From Streptomyces misionensis (GTDB lineage: Bacteria > Actinomycetota > Actinomycetes > Streptomycetales > Streptomycetaceae), in assembly GCF_900104815.1 (NCBI RefSeq), contig NZ_FNTD01000004.1, forward strand, positions 6,323,001-6,387,000: a DNA stretch of 64,000 nt. The letters run 5' to 3'. Position numbers and translations under genes: made by a program. Below the pieces are notes generated by a model. That model searched no databases. It was given only the letters and a program-made list of their open reading frames with translations, and was not told the origin of the DNA. Positions 1 to 8,804 of the stretch are shown here, piece by piece (positions within the stretch are counted from its first letter, which is position 1; each line of letters starts with the position of its first letter).

Positions 1-86
1 GCGGCCGCGCGGAACCCGCGGCGCCGTTCGCGCGTCTTCCCGGTCGCGGAAGCGGGCGTCGGGGTCGTGCTGAGGGAAAAGGCCAT
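1..86 (-). CDS. Possible leftward gene, N-terminal fragment only
   Basis: Reading leftward from an ATG at 86, the frame is open to the window edge (28 codons) and begins MAFSLSTTPTPASATGKTRE. There is no ribosome binding site, but a TATAGT -10 box (93-98, minus strand) lies exactly where a leaderless transcript would start on this ATG. The -10 lies inside the palindrome at 94-112. The product cannot be identified from 28 residues. The frame could also be chance. Confidence 0.35.
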   Translation of the reverse strand, partial: MAFSLSTTPTPASATGKTRERRRGFRAA

Positions 87-93
87 GCGGGGA

Positions 94-112
94 CTATACA
101 CACAGTGTATAG
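94..112. promoter_or_regulatory. 19-bp perfect palindrome, likely operator
   Basis: CTATACACACAGTGTATAG has two perfect 8-base arms around a 3-base centre. It is far more A+T-rich than its surroundings. It holds -10-like hexamers for both directions: TATAGT leftward and TATAGA rightward. It lies between the presumed leftward gene and the protease-kinase operon. The form suits a TetR-, MarR- or PadR-type dimeric repressor, possibly encoded just outside the window. Confidence 0.6.
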
Positions 113-202
113 AACGTCGTTCGAATGTGTTCGCACCTTCACATGCCACCACCTCGTGCACACTGGTGGTTCCGGGCCGGTACGGGGAGTAACCTCGGCG
201 GC

Positions 203-2446
203 ATGACGCGCACGGGGGAACGAGCCGTCAAGTCCCGCTTACGCACACCGACCTGGATCGCCCGCATCGAGGACCCGGACGGTGTGGTGCTCGGCGCCGG
301 GGTGCTGCTCGCGGCGGACCGGGTGCTCACCGCCGGCCATGTCGTCACACCGGGCGCGCCGTACGTCGTACGACTCGTCGGCGTGCCGGGACAGGGCGCC
401 GTCGCCGCCACCGTCCGCCCGGACGAGCACGTACCGGAGCGCGAGGACGCGTTCGGCGACCGCAGCGGCGACCTGGCCCTGCTGAGCCTTGCCGAACCGC
501 TGCCCGCCGAACACGCCACCCGCCTCTACCGGCTCGCCTCACCGCACGGACCCGTGAGCATGTACGGCTTCCCGGCCGGCGACGACGGCGGCCGCTGGCA
601 CGGCGCCACCCTGGTCGCCGCGCGCGGCCGGGACAGCCGGGTGCAGCTGCGCCCGATCACCCCGGACGAGCTGGCCGCGCCCGGCTTCAGCGGCGGCGGA
701 GTGGTCGACCACGCCACCGACCAGGTCATCGGCATCGTGCTCAGCGTGGACGAGGGGCAGGTCTCCGCCTTCAGCCAGATGAGCCCCACCGAGACCATCC
801 TCAGCCATCTGCCGCAGGTCGCCGCCTGGACCGACGGCGCCGAGGCCGTCGACCCCCGGCTGCGCAGCCGTGCGCCGGGCGGCGGCGGACGGCTCGACGT
901 GCCCTTCGCCACCGAACTCGCCGGCTGGTTCCGGGGCGAGGGCTGGCCGGTCCTGGTCACCGTGGTGCCGGACCGGGGCGACCGCGCCTTCACGCTGGAG
1001 CGGGCCGTCACCCTCGCCGACCGGGAGCTGCGCACGCACCGCAACACCAGCGCCTTCAGCGACGACCCGCCCGAGACCGTGCCCCCGGCCGGCGCGCACG
1101 ACCTCGCGCTCGACGTCAAGGGGCTGACGGCCGCCCAGGTCATGGACCGCATCGCCGAACGCCTCGGCATCCGCGACGACCCCCGCCCGGAACGGCTCGC
1201 CACCCTGCGGGTCCCGCTCGCCGCGGTCCTGGTCGGCGTCGACGAGTCCGCCGAACCGGACGCCCTGCTCGCCCTGCTGGACCGGCTCGCCCGGCACGGG
1301 GCCCGGCTGCTGCTGGTCCACCGCCGCCAGGGCGGACGCGCGGCACAGGCCGCCGAATCGCTGGTACACCGGCCGCTGCGCGCACGCTGGTCCCGGCTCG
1401 GCGCGGAACTCGACCGCATCGTCGACGAGTTGGGCCCCGCCCTGGACACCCGCCGGGACCGGGTGACCGCCGGGCCCGGCACCGGGGCGCTGCTGGACGC
1501 GGCCGAGGCCGCCGTCGGCCGCAGCCGGATGCTGCGCGCATGGGTCGCCCACAGCTCCGCCGCGGACCGCGAACCGCGGCGCGCCGACCTGCTGTTCACC
1601 TTCGAGGACGCCGCCGAACGCCGCCGCCAGCGCCTGGACCAGGCCCTCGCCGTCCTCGACGCCCGCCTGCGCCGCTGGGAGGAACTCCGCGGCCGGGTCA
1701 CCGCCGAGTGGCCCCTGTGCCGCGCCCGCGCCACGGAGGACGGCGACCGCGTGATCGCCGCGTACCGCCTCTACGAGTCCGCCCTGGTACTCCTGCGCCG
1801 GACGCCGTGCGACATCGAGGCGGCGGAGACCGCGGTGGAGCGGTTCATCGGATTCTGCTCGGGAACGGGGGGCGAACCCGCGGACGACGCCGACTCCCCT
1901 GGCGGACAAGGGCGTTCAGGTGCAGCCGGGGGTTCGGCGCGGGGGCGGATGACGCGCGGTCCGGGTGAGGCGGACGGTGACCCGGGGGCGGGCGGTCGTC
2001 GCAGGGCGTCCGGTGGCGGGGGAGCGTCCGGTCGTCCGCGGCCGCCCGGCGGCGGTGACGCGACGGACCACGCACGCCCCCCTGCGGCGCGCGAGGACGG
2101 CGGTCCACGGCTGCCCGGGGCGGCGGAGAGCGGCCGGGCCCGATCACCGGACCCGGGGGCGGGCGCTCGCACCGGGGCGTCACGAGCCGAGGCGGTGCCG
2201 GACCGGCCGTCGCCTCCCGGGGCCGCCGGCACCGGTCACGTCCCTCCCCCCGGCCCGCCGCCCTGGCCGGAGCCGCCCCTCGCGGGGGGAGCGGGCGGAC
2301 GTCTGCGGCCGTACGACGAGGGGGTGGCCGGACACGCACGGCCACCCGGTGCCGCTCCGCCCCGGCCCGGCGGCGGCGACGGCGCGGCCGGACGTCCCCT
2401 GCCGTGGCGGACGGGCCGCGGACCCCGGAAGGAGCGTGGCTCATGA
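203..2446 (+). CDS. Trypsin-like serine protease with long C-terminal region
   Basis: Product of 747 aa from the ATG at 203 (GGGGAG upstream); an in-frame GTG at 125 would add 26 residues that look non-coding. Residues 15-215 form a trypsin-like (HtrA/S1-type) fold with an apparently complete triad: His46 (TAGHV), Asp90 (GDLAL) and Ser163 (GFSGGG). There is no signal peptide, so it should act in the cytosol. A second folded region (about 230-380) and an Arg/Glu-rich helical stretch (400-570) follow. The last 160 residues are low-complexity Gly/Pro/Arg/Ala and may be disordered. The stop overlaps the next start (ATGA), so it is translationally coupled to the PknG-type kinase. The substrate is unknown. 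Cytosolic trypsin domains beside vWA proteins are known from bacterial signalling and conflict loci, which is the basis for suspecting regulated proteolysis here. Confidence 0.8.
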   Translation: MTRTGERAVKSRLRTPTWIARIEDPDGVVLGAGVLLAADRVLTAGHVVTPGAPYVVRLVGVPGQGAVAATVRPDEHVPEREDAFGDRSGDLALLSLAEPLPAEHATRLYRLASPHGPVSMYGFPAGDDGGRWHGATLVAARGRDSRVQLRPITPDELAAPGFSGGGVVDHATDQVIGIVLSVDEGQVSAFSQMSPTETILSHLPQVAAWTDGAEAVDPRLRSRAPGGGGRLDVPFATELAGWFRGEGWPVLVTVVPDRGDRAFTLERAVTLADRELRTHRNTSAFSDDPPETVPPAGAHDLALDVKGLTAAQVMDRIAERLGIRDDPRPERLATLRVPLAAVLVGVDESAEPDALLALLDRLARHGARLLLVHRRQGGRAAQAAESLVHRPLRARWSRLGAELDRIVDELGPALDTRRDRVTAGPGTGALLDAAEAAVGRSRMLRAWVAHSSAADREPRRADLLFTFEDAAERRRQRLDQALAVLDARLRRWEELRGRVTAEWPLCRARATEDGDRVIAAYRLYESALVLLRRTPCDIEAAETAVERFIGFCSGTGGEPADDADSPGGQGRSGAAGGSARGRMTRGPGEADGDPGAGGRRRASGGGGASGRPRPPGGGDATDHARPPAAREDGGPRLPGAAESGRARSPDPGAGARTGASRAEAVPDRPSPPGAAGTGHVPPPGPPPWPEPPLAGGAGGRLRPYDEGVAGHARPPGAAPPRPGGGDGAAGRPLPWRTGRGPRKERGS

Positions 2447-4686
2447 CCTCCTGCGTACGGCCCGGATGCGCCGGGCGCATCATGGACACCGGGTACTGCG
2501 ACACCTGCGGGCACCGGCACGTCGAGCCGCACAGCGCGCCGCCCCGCGCCGGGCGGGCCGCCACCGCGCCGGTCGTCACCGAGGAGAGTCCGGGACCGGC
2601 GACCGTGCACGCCGTCGCCGGGGTCGGCGAACTCGACCAGCACGGACTGGTCGTGCTGCCCGAGGTGCCCGAGCCCGACGACGTCCTGGTGGCGGACCCC
2701 AGCCCGCCCACCGGTGGGCGCCGCTGCGACGGCGGCGACTGCAGCATGATCGTCGGGGTCGGCTACGGCGGCCAGCCCGCCCGCGCCACCGGCCGCTGCC
2801 CCCGCTGCGGCACGCCGTACTCCTTCCTGCCCCAGCTGACCCGCGGCGAGCTGGTCGCGGACCACTACCGGGTGCTCGGCTGTCTCGCCCACGGCGGTCT
2901 CGGCTGGATCCACCTCGCCGAGGACACCCGCGCCGAGGGCCACCGCGTCGTCCTCAAGAGCCAGATCAACGCGGGCGGTGCGCTCGCCCGCCGTACCGCC
3001 GTCGAGGAGCGCCGCTCCCTCACCGACCTGCACCACCCGGACATCGTGCGGATCATCACGTACGCCGAACACCGCGCCGCGGGCGCCGAACCACCCACCG
3101 GGTACCTGGTGATGGACTACATCGGCGGCCGCTCCCTGCAACAGCTCTTCGACGCCGACGACATCGAGCGCGTCTTCCACGGCCGCCCCCGCCTGGACCA
3201 CGTCCTCACCTACGGCTGCAAGATCCTCGGCGCCCTGGAGTACATGCACGAACGCGGCCTGCTCTACTGCGACATGAAGCCCGCCAACGTCATCCACTTC
3301 GGCCGGGCCGTGAAGGTCATCGACCTCGGCGCGGTCCGCGCGATCGGCGACCGCGCCTCCGCCTACATGTACACCGCGACGTTCGCGCCGCCGAAGGAGG
3401 AGATCGACCGGCGCGGCTGGCACATCGACAGCGACCTCTACACCGTCGGCATGACCCTGCAAGCCCTGGCCCGCGCCACCGAACCGGCCCGGGGCCTCGC
3501 CCCCGACTCCTTCCGCCGGCTCATCGCCCGCGCCACCCACCCCGAGCCCCGCGCCCGGTTCCGCTCCGCCGCCGAGATGTCCCGCCAACTGTGGGAGGTG
3601 CTGCGGGAGTTCAGGTCGCTCCAGTTCGGCGAGCAGCTGCCGGAGAGTTCCACCCGGTTCCGCGCCACCGGCGCCAGCCTGGACGCCGGACTCGGCGCGA
3701 TCCCCGCCCTGGACCACTGGACCGCCCGCCCCGCCGGGCACCCCGCCGAACTGGACGTCTCCCCGCCCTCGCCCGCCGAGGTCGCCGGCGCCCTGCCCGA
3801 ACCGGTCCCCGACCCCGCCGACGGCGCCGCCCTGCTGCTGGACACCTTCTCGCCCGACACCCCCGACCGGGTGGCCCGGCAGTGGCCCCGGGAGTCCCGC
3901 TACGGCACCCCGGAGACCGCGCTGTGGCTGTGCCGCGCCTACCTCAGGCGCGGCGAGCGGGACGAGGCGGCCGGCTGGCTCGCCGAGGCCGAGACCCAGC
4001 TCGGCGAGCGTGCCGCCGCCCACGACTGGCGGATCGCCTGGCACCGTGGCGTACTGCACCTCAGCAGGGGCGAAGTGGAGCTGGCCGGCGCCCGGTTCGA
4101 CGCCGTGTACCGGGCGCTGCCCGGCGAGTACGTGCCCAAGCTCGCCCTCGGCCACTGCGCCGAGCACGGCGGACGCACCGCCCGCGCCATGCGCTTCTAC
4201 GAGGCCGTGTGGAAACGGGACTTCGCGCACACCGCCGCCGCCTTCGGCCTGGCCCGCGGCCACCTGGCCGGCGGCGACCGGGACGCCGCCGTCCGCGTCC
4301 TGGACGACGTACCGGCCACCTCGCGCCACCACGACGCCGCCCGCGTCGCCGCCGTCCGCATCCGCGCGGGACTGCTGCACGGCCGCCCGCCCACCCCCGC
4401 CGACCTGGCCGACGCGGCCCGCAGACTGCCCGAACTGCGCCTGGACGGCGGGGCGCGGGACGGCGAGTCCCGGGCCCGGCTGGTCGCCGAGGTCCGCGAG
4501 AACGCCCTGCACGGACGCGCCCTCGGCCGACCGGCCGGAGACCTCCTCGGGCCCGGCGACGAGCACGGCCTGCGCACCCTGCTCGAACACTCCTTCCGCC
4601 AGCTGGCCGCCCAGGCCCGCACGGCCGGGGAACACGGCAGGCTGCTCGACCTGGCCCACGCGGTGCGGCCCCTGACCACCTTCTGA
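2443..4686 (+). CDS. pknG: PknG-type serine/threonine protein kinase
   Basis: Product of 747 aa, close to mycobacterial PknG (about 750). Start chosen at ATG 2443 with GGAAGGAG just upstream. The N-terminus has a C-x4-C pair and CDTC, then a C-x4-C plus CPRCG set (about 95-125), a rubredoxin-like metal site as in PknG. The kinase domain runs from about 138 to 385: glycine loop AHGGLG, Lys172 in VVLKS, catalytic Asp277 in YCDMKPANV (YCD instead of HRD) and Asp294 in DLGAV (DLG for DFG, as in PknG). The C-terminal half is helical and TPR-like (about 460-740). It is a soluble kinase; known PknG controls 2-oxoglutarate metabolism through GarA/OdhI. It overlaps the protease gene by 4 bp. Confidence 0.92.
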   Translation: MTSCVRPGCAGRIMDTGYCDTCGHRHVEPHSAPPRAGRAATAPVVTEESPGPATVHAVAGVGELDQHGLVVLPEVPEPDDVLVADPSPPTGGRRCDGGDCSMIVGVGYGGQPARATGRCPRCGTPYSFLPQLTRGELVADHYRVLGCLAHGGLGWIHLAEDTRAEGHRVVLKSQINAGGALARRTAVEERRSLTDLHHPDIVRIITYAEHRAAGAEPPTGYLVMDYIGGRSLQQLFDADDIERVFHGRPRLDHVLTYGCKILGALEYMHERGLLYCDMKPANVIHFGRAVKVIDLGAVRAIGDRASAYMYTATFAPPKEEIDRRGWHIDSDLYTVGMTLQALARATEPARGLAPDSFRRLIARATHPEPRARFRSAAEMSRQLWEVLREFRSLQFGEQLPESSTRFRATGASLDAGLGAIPALDHWTARPAGHPAELDVSPPSPAEVAGALPEPVPDPADGAALLLDTFSPDTPDRVARQWPRESRYGTPETALWLCRAYLRRGERDEAAGWLAEAETQLGERAAAHDWRIAWHRGVLHLSRGEVELAGARFDAVYRALPGEYVPKLALGHCAEHGGRTARAMRFYEAVWKRDFAHTAAAFGLARGHLAGGDRDAAVRVLDDVPATSRHHDAARVAAVRIRAGLLHGRPPTPADLADAARRLPELRLDGGARDGESRARLVAEVRENALHGRALGRPAGDLLGPGDEHGLRTLLEHSFRQLAAQARTAGEHGRLLDLAHAVRPLTTF

Positions 4687-4717
4687 GGACACCCATGACC
4701 CCTGGAGAGAGACACCG

Positions 4718-6211
4718 ATGACCGTGGCCGAGGAGACCGAGGTGACGCTCACGGTCGGCCAGGAGACGGACCTGCCCGCCGAGCCGGCCGGCCGGGGGCG
4801 GGGCGTCGAACAGGAGATGCACGCCATCCTGGAGATCGGCGTCCACGGCGGCGCCGGGCTGATCGGCGGACGGGCGCCCGGCGGCGCACCCGCGCTGGCC
4901 GAGGTGCTGATCGTGGACACCTCCCGCTCCATGCTCCACCCCGCCACCAAACTCCACGCGGCCAAGGACGCCACCGTCGCCGCCGTCCGGCTGCTGCCCG
5001 AGGGCACCGCCTTCGCCGTGCTCTCCGGCCGCTTCCACGCGGGCGTCGTCCACCCCGGCCCGGACCGCGCGTCGCTCGCCGTCGCCGGGCCCGCCGAACG
5101 CGCCGCCGCCGAACGGGCCGTCCGCATCCTCGACGCGGACGGCGGCACCGCCATCGGCACCTGGCTCGACCTCGCCCGCCGCCTGCTCAAGGACCACCCC
5201 GCGGCCGTCAAACACGTCCTGCTGCTCACCGACGGACGCAACGAGCACGACCACCGGGCCACCATGCCCCTGGACACCGCCCTCGACGCCTGCGAGGGAC
5301 GCTTCGTCTGCGACGCCTGGGGCATCGGCGACGACTGGGACGCCGACCTGCTGCTGAGCATCACCCGACGGCTGCACGGCCGCGCCAGGGCCGTCCGCGA
5401 GGACCACGAACTGCCAGCCGCCTACGAGGAGTTGGTGAACGGTCTGCTGGGCACGGCGGTGCCCGAGCTGCGCATCAGGCTCACCCCCACCCCCGGCACC
5501 GTCATCCGCCGGGTCACCCAGGTGGTCCCCGGCGAACAGGAACTGCTGCCCGCCGGCGCGGCCGGCCGCGCCACCGAGTACGTCACCCGCGCCTGGGGCG
5601 AGGAGGTACGGCACTTCCAGGTGGTGCTGGCCGCCGACCCGACCGGCCGCGAGCGGGGCGAGTACCTGCAACTGGCCGCCGTCGAGGTCGCCGTGCCCGA
5701 CTTCGGCCACCCGGTGCGGCTGCCCCGGCCCCGGCCCATCCTGGTGCGCTGGACCGACAACCCGCTCGACGCCTCCCGGCGCCACCCCGGAGTGCGCAGA
5801 CACGAGCTGTACCAGCAGGCCAGCGCCGCCGTGGCCCTCGCCTACCGGGCCTGGCTGCGCGGCAGCGAGGGCCGACCGGCCGCCGACCGGGAGTTCGCGC
5901 GGGCCGTGCACCTGGCGGGCGAACTCGGCGACGGCCACCTGCTCGACGCGCTGCGCCGGATCGAGGACGGCCCCGGCAGCGGCCGTGTCCGCACCGGCCT
6001 GAAGGACGTCGACTGGCAGCACCTCATCCTCTCCAGCGCCATGACCAGCCCACCGCGCCACCCGGCCGGCGACCCGTCACCGCCCGCCCCGCAGGCGCCG
6101 CCCGCCGCCGACGGCCTCGTCGAGTGCCCGGACTGCGGCTGGCTCGGCCCGGCCGACTCGGTCTACTGCGGCGGCGACTGCGGCCGCCGGCTGAGGGGAC
6201 CGTCCGCATGA
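4718..6211 (+). CDS. vWA-domain protein with C-terminal zinc ribbon
   Basis: Product of 497 aa; start ATG 4718 with GGAGAGAG upstream. The vWA domain (about 55-235) has an intact MIDAS motif, Asp67-x-Ser69-x-Ser71 (DTSRS), and LLLTDGRNEHD for the later metal ligands. A beta-rich middle follows, then a short helical region. Residues about 468-492 form a zinc ribbon (CPDCG, then CGGDCGRR). No signal peptide or membrane helix. vWA proteins bind divalent metal and act as adaptors; here it probably links the protease or kinase to the membrane parts encoded next. The stop overlaps the next start (ATGA at 6208). Confidence 0.87.
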   Translation: MTVAEETEVTLTVGQETDLPAEPAGRGRGVEQEMHAILEIGVHGGAGLIGGRAPGGAPALAEVLIVDTSRSMLHPATKLHAAKDATVAAVRLLPEGTAFAVLSGRFHAGVVHPGPDRASLAVAGPAERAAAERAVRILDADGGTAIGTWLDLARRLLKDHPAAVKHVLLLTDGRNEHDHRATMPLDTALDACEGRFVCDAWGIGDDWDADLLLSITRRLHGRARAVREDHELPAAYEELVNGLLGTAVPELRIRLTPTPGTVIRRVTQVVPGEQELLPAGAAGRATEYVTRAWGEEVRHFQVVLAADPTGRERGEYLQLAAVEVAVPDFGHPVRLPRPRPILVRWTDNPLDASRRHPGVRRHELYQQASAAVALAYRAWLRGSEGRPAADREFARAVHLAGELGDGHLLDALRRIEDGPGSGRVRTGLKDVDWQHLILSSAMTSPPRHPAGDPSPPAPQAPPAADGLVECPDCGWLGPADSVYCGGDCGRRLRGPSA

Positions 6212-7455
6212 GCACCGACAGGGATCCGGCGGGGCGCGGGGCGGGGGAGCGCGGGTACGAGGCCCGCGCGAGCGGCTCCGAGCCGGGAGCCGGCGCGCCC
6301 CCGGCCCCGGTCACCGGCGCGCTCCCCGATCCGGCCACCGGCGCGCCCCCGGACGCACGCCCCGGCGCCCGCTCCGGCGCTCACCCGGTGGAACCGCCCG
6401 CCGTCGCGACGGCCCGCCCCGGCGCGCCGGCGGGCGCGTCCGGGCCCGGTCCCGCGCCCCGGGCCGACCACCGGGCACCGGCCGACGGCGGCCTCGGCGC
6501 ACCGGCGCGCCCGCTCGGCGGGCGCCGGCGCCCCCGGCCGGGCCCGGGCGCCAGCACGACCGCCCACGAACTCGCCGTGCGCCACCGGCTGCTGCTCGCC
6601 CTGTCCGCGCTGCTCACGCTGTCGCTGTTCATGTCGTACGAGGGAGTGCACGGCGACGCCGACCCGCTGCGCACCTCCAGCGCCCCGGCGGTGCTGTCCA
6701 TCGACACCGCGCTGTACGCCCTCGGCGAGGCGGAGCGGGACGCCGGGGCCGCGACCCCCACCAGCGACTTCCAGAAGCAGATCTCGGTCGCCGCGCAGAG
6801 CCTCGCGGCCGCCGCCGGCGACAACGTCGGCGGACCGCCGGGCCGGCAGGCGTTGCAGACCGTCGCCGCACTGATCACCGTGTACGCCGTCAAGGTCCAG
6901 CAGGCCCAGCTCCAGCCCGCGGGCAGCGCCCTGCGGCAGGCGTACCTCAGCTACGCCACCAGCATCCTGACCGACAAAGGCTCCGGGATACTGGCCAGAC
7001 TGAAGGTCCTTCAGGCACAGCAGCGCGCCGCCGTGCACCGGCAGACCTCCTTCGGACCGCTGCTGTGGCTCGGCTGGGCCGCGACCCTGGTGATCGCGCT
7101 CGCGCTGGCCGGCTGCCTGCTGGAGACCCAGCTGTTCCTGCGCCGCCGCTTCCGCCGCCGCTACAACCGCGGGCTGCTCGCGGCCGGCGCCCTGCTCGCG
7201 GCCGGGCTCGCCGTCACCCTGCTGTTCACGGTGTGGACGCACCAGGGCATGACGGACACCCGGCGGTTGCTCGACCGCCGGCTCGCCGGGCCGGCCATCA
7301 CCGACGCGGGGCGGGAGACCGCCGCGCACCTGGCACACACCGGCTTCCGCGCCTCGGCGGCCGGGGGAATCCTGATAGGAGGCGTCCTGGTCATGGCACT
7401 GGCCGAGACGGGCCTGCGGCGGCACATCGACGAGTACCGGTTCAGGCCGCGGTGA
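6208..7455 (+). CDS. Four-helix membrane protein, GlnX-like
   Basis: Product of 415 aa starting at ATG 6208, inside the previous stop. The first 110 residues are Pro/Ala/Gly/Arg-rich and probably a disordered cytoplasmic tail. Hydrophobic segments at about 127-145, 288-308, 328-348 and 385-405 suggest four helices. A roughly 135-residue helical stretch between the first two would lie outside the cell. I recognise no sequence family. The position next to a PknG kinase and a solute-binding protein matches GlnX of the mycobacterial pknG operon, which is thought to relay ligand binding by GlnH to PknG. That link rests on gene order and topology, not on recognised sequence similarity. Confidence 0.75.
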   Translation: MSTDRDPAGRGAGERGYEARASGSEPGAGAPPAPVTGALPDPATGAPPDARPGARSGAHPVEPPAVATARPGAPAGASGPGPAPRADHRAPADGGLGAPARPLGGRRRPRPGPGASTTAHELAVRHRLLLALSALLTLSLFMSYEGVHGDADPLRTSSAPAVLSIDTALYALGEAERDAGAATPTSDFQKQISVAAQSLAAAAGDNVGGPPGRQALQTVAALITVYAVKVQQAQLQPAGSALRQAYLSYATSILTDKGSGILARLKVLQAQQRAAVHRQTSFGPLLWLGWAATLVIALALAGCLLETQLFLRRRFRRRYNRGLLAAGALLAAGLAVTLLFTVWTHQGMTDTRRLLDRRLAGPAITDAGRETAAHLAHTGFRASAAGGILIGGVLVMALAETGLRRHIDEYRFRPR

Positions 7456-8744
7456 GCGCGCACCCGGGCGGCGGACCCGCGCGCCGCCGCACCCGTACCG
7501 TCACCGTGGTGGCGAGCTGCCTCGTCCTGCTGGCGGCGGCCGTGGTCCTCGGCATCCGCGCCGCCGGCCGGGAGCCGACCGTCACCCTGCTGGCCAACTG
7601 GACCGGGCGCGACGAGGGCAACCTGCGGCGGACGGTGATCGAGCCGTTCGAGCGGAAGTACCACGTACGCGTCGACTACCAGGGCAGTTCGGCCGAGAGC
7701 CAGGTGCTCGGCGCCGATGTGGAGGCCGGTACGCCGCCGGACGTGGTGGTGCTGACCGGTCCCGGCGAACTCGCCGACTACGCCGGGCAGAAGCAGCTCC
7801 AGCCGCTCGAAGGCCTCATTTCCCGCGAGGACTTCAGCGCGTCCTGGGCCACACCGCTCACGGACGGACACGTCTACTGGTTCCCGCTCAAGGCCGACCT
7901 CAAGAGCATCGTGTGGTACCCGGCCGGCACCGGCGAGCGGCAGCGCAGGCAGGCCAGGGACCAGCCGGCGCAGTGGTGCGTCGGCATGGGCTCCGGGGCG
8001 ACCAGCGGATGGCCCGGCACGGACTGGATCGAGGACATCCTGCTCCAGCAGCAGGGCCCGCGCACCTACCAGGCGTGGGCGGGCGGCCGGCTGTCCTGGC
8101 GCTCTCCCGAGGTGCGGAAGGCGTGGACGACCTGGGGCCTGCTGATGGGCGCGGGCACCTCCGACACCCTGCTGCGCCGCACCCTGCAGACCGACTACGG
8201 GAAGGCGTCGGCGCCGGTCGCCGCGGACCCGCGCGGCTGCACGCTCGAACACCAGGCGTCCTTCATCCGCACCCAGTCCGACGCGTGGAAACGGGTCGAC
8301 GGCCGCTACGAACCCTCGGCCCGGCTCATCCCCGGCGCCACCGCGCACGACGCCTGGGAGGTCTCCGGCGACCTGGTCGCCCTGCTGCACGCCACCCCGC
8401 AGGCCGAGCAGCTGATCCGCTACCTCGCCTCCGCGAACGCCCAACGCGCCTGGAACACCGCGGAGTCGGGCTTCTCGGTGCACGCCGGGGCCCAGCCCGC
8501 CCCCGGCGCGGCGGGACCCGCCTGGCACCGGGGCCTCGCCGCGACGCTCCTCGACCGGCGGGCGGCCCACTGCTTCGACGCCTCGGACGCCATGCCGCCC
8601 ACCGTCCGCGACGCCTTCGCCGAGGCCACCATCGACTACCTGGCCCACCCCGGCCACCTGGAAACCCTTCTCACCAACCTGGACACCCTCACCCGGGCCC
8701 CGGACCAGACGTGGCTGCCGTCGGTGTGCGACCAGGTGCCGTGA
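7452..8744 (+). CDS. Extracellular solute-binding protein, membrane-anchored
   Basis: Product of 430 aa from GTG 7452, overlapping the previous stop (GTGA). A basic N-terminus precedes one hydrophobic segment (about 17-36). A Cys occurs before that segment, so it is not a classical lipobox and a signal anchor is more likely. The rest resembles the ABC-type extracellular binding-protein fold (TVTLLANWTG near the start, then FERKYHVRVDYQG). No permease or ATPase gene accompanies it, so it is probably a sensor rather than a transporter part. In the mycobacterial pknG operon GlnH has this role for amino acids; the ligand here is not evident. It is the last gene of the run, followed by a hairpin. 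Confidence 0.82.
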   Translation: MSAHPGGGPARRRTRTVTVVASCLVLLAAAVVLGIRAAGREPTVTLLANWTGRDEGNLRRTVIEPFERKYHVRVDYQGSSAESQVLGADVEAGTPPDVVVLTGPGELADYAGQKQLQPLEGLISREDFSASWATPLTDGHVYWFPLKADLKSIVWYPAGTGERQRRQARDQPAQWCVGMGSGATSGWPGTDWIEDILLQQQGPRTYQAWAGGRLSWRSPEVRKAWTTWGLLMGAGTSDTLLRRTLQTDYGKASAPVAADPRGCTLEHQASFIRTQSDAWKRVDGRYEPSARLIPGATAHDAWEVSGDLVALLHATPQAEQLIRYLASANAQRAWNTAESGFSVHAGAQPAPGAAGPAWHRGLAATLLDRRAAHCFDASDAMPPTVRDAFAEATIDYLAHPGHLETLLTNLDTLTRAPDQTWLPSVCDQVP

Positions 8745-8762
8745 CCTGAGGGGCGGGGCCAC

Positions 8763-8789
8763 CGGGCGGCCGCGGCGAGGGGCCGCCCG
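8763..8789. terminator. Hairpin between convergent genes
   Basis: A 9-bp stem (CGGGCGGCC at 8763-8771, its complement at 8781-8789) around a 9-base loop. It sits between the ends of the kinase operon and the leftward patatin gene and could serve both strands. Confidence 0.6.
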
Positions 8790-8804
8790 CTCACCCGGCC
8801 TCCC

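Noticed and set aside
4695..4721. Eight-codon frame overlapping the vWA start (ATGA), like a leader peptide
   Set aside because: It would hide the ribosome site of the vWA gene and has no site of its own that is convincing; chance is likelier.
1965..4721. 918-codon frame overlapping the protease and kinase genes
   Set aside because: Arg/Pro-rich shadow of the kinase gene in another frame, typical of high G+C DNA.
2236..5364. 1042-codon antisense frame under the kinase and vWA genes
   Set aside because: Mirror-image shadow; the sense frames have clear domain motifs and ribosome sites.
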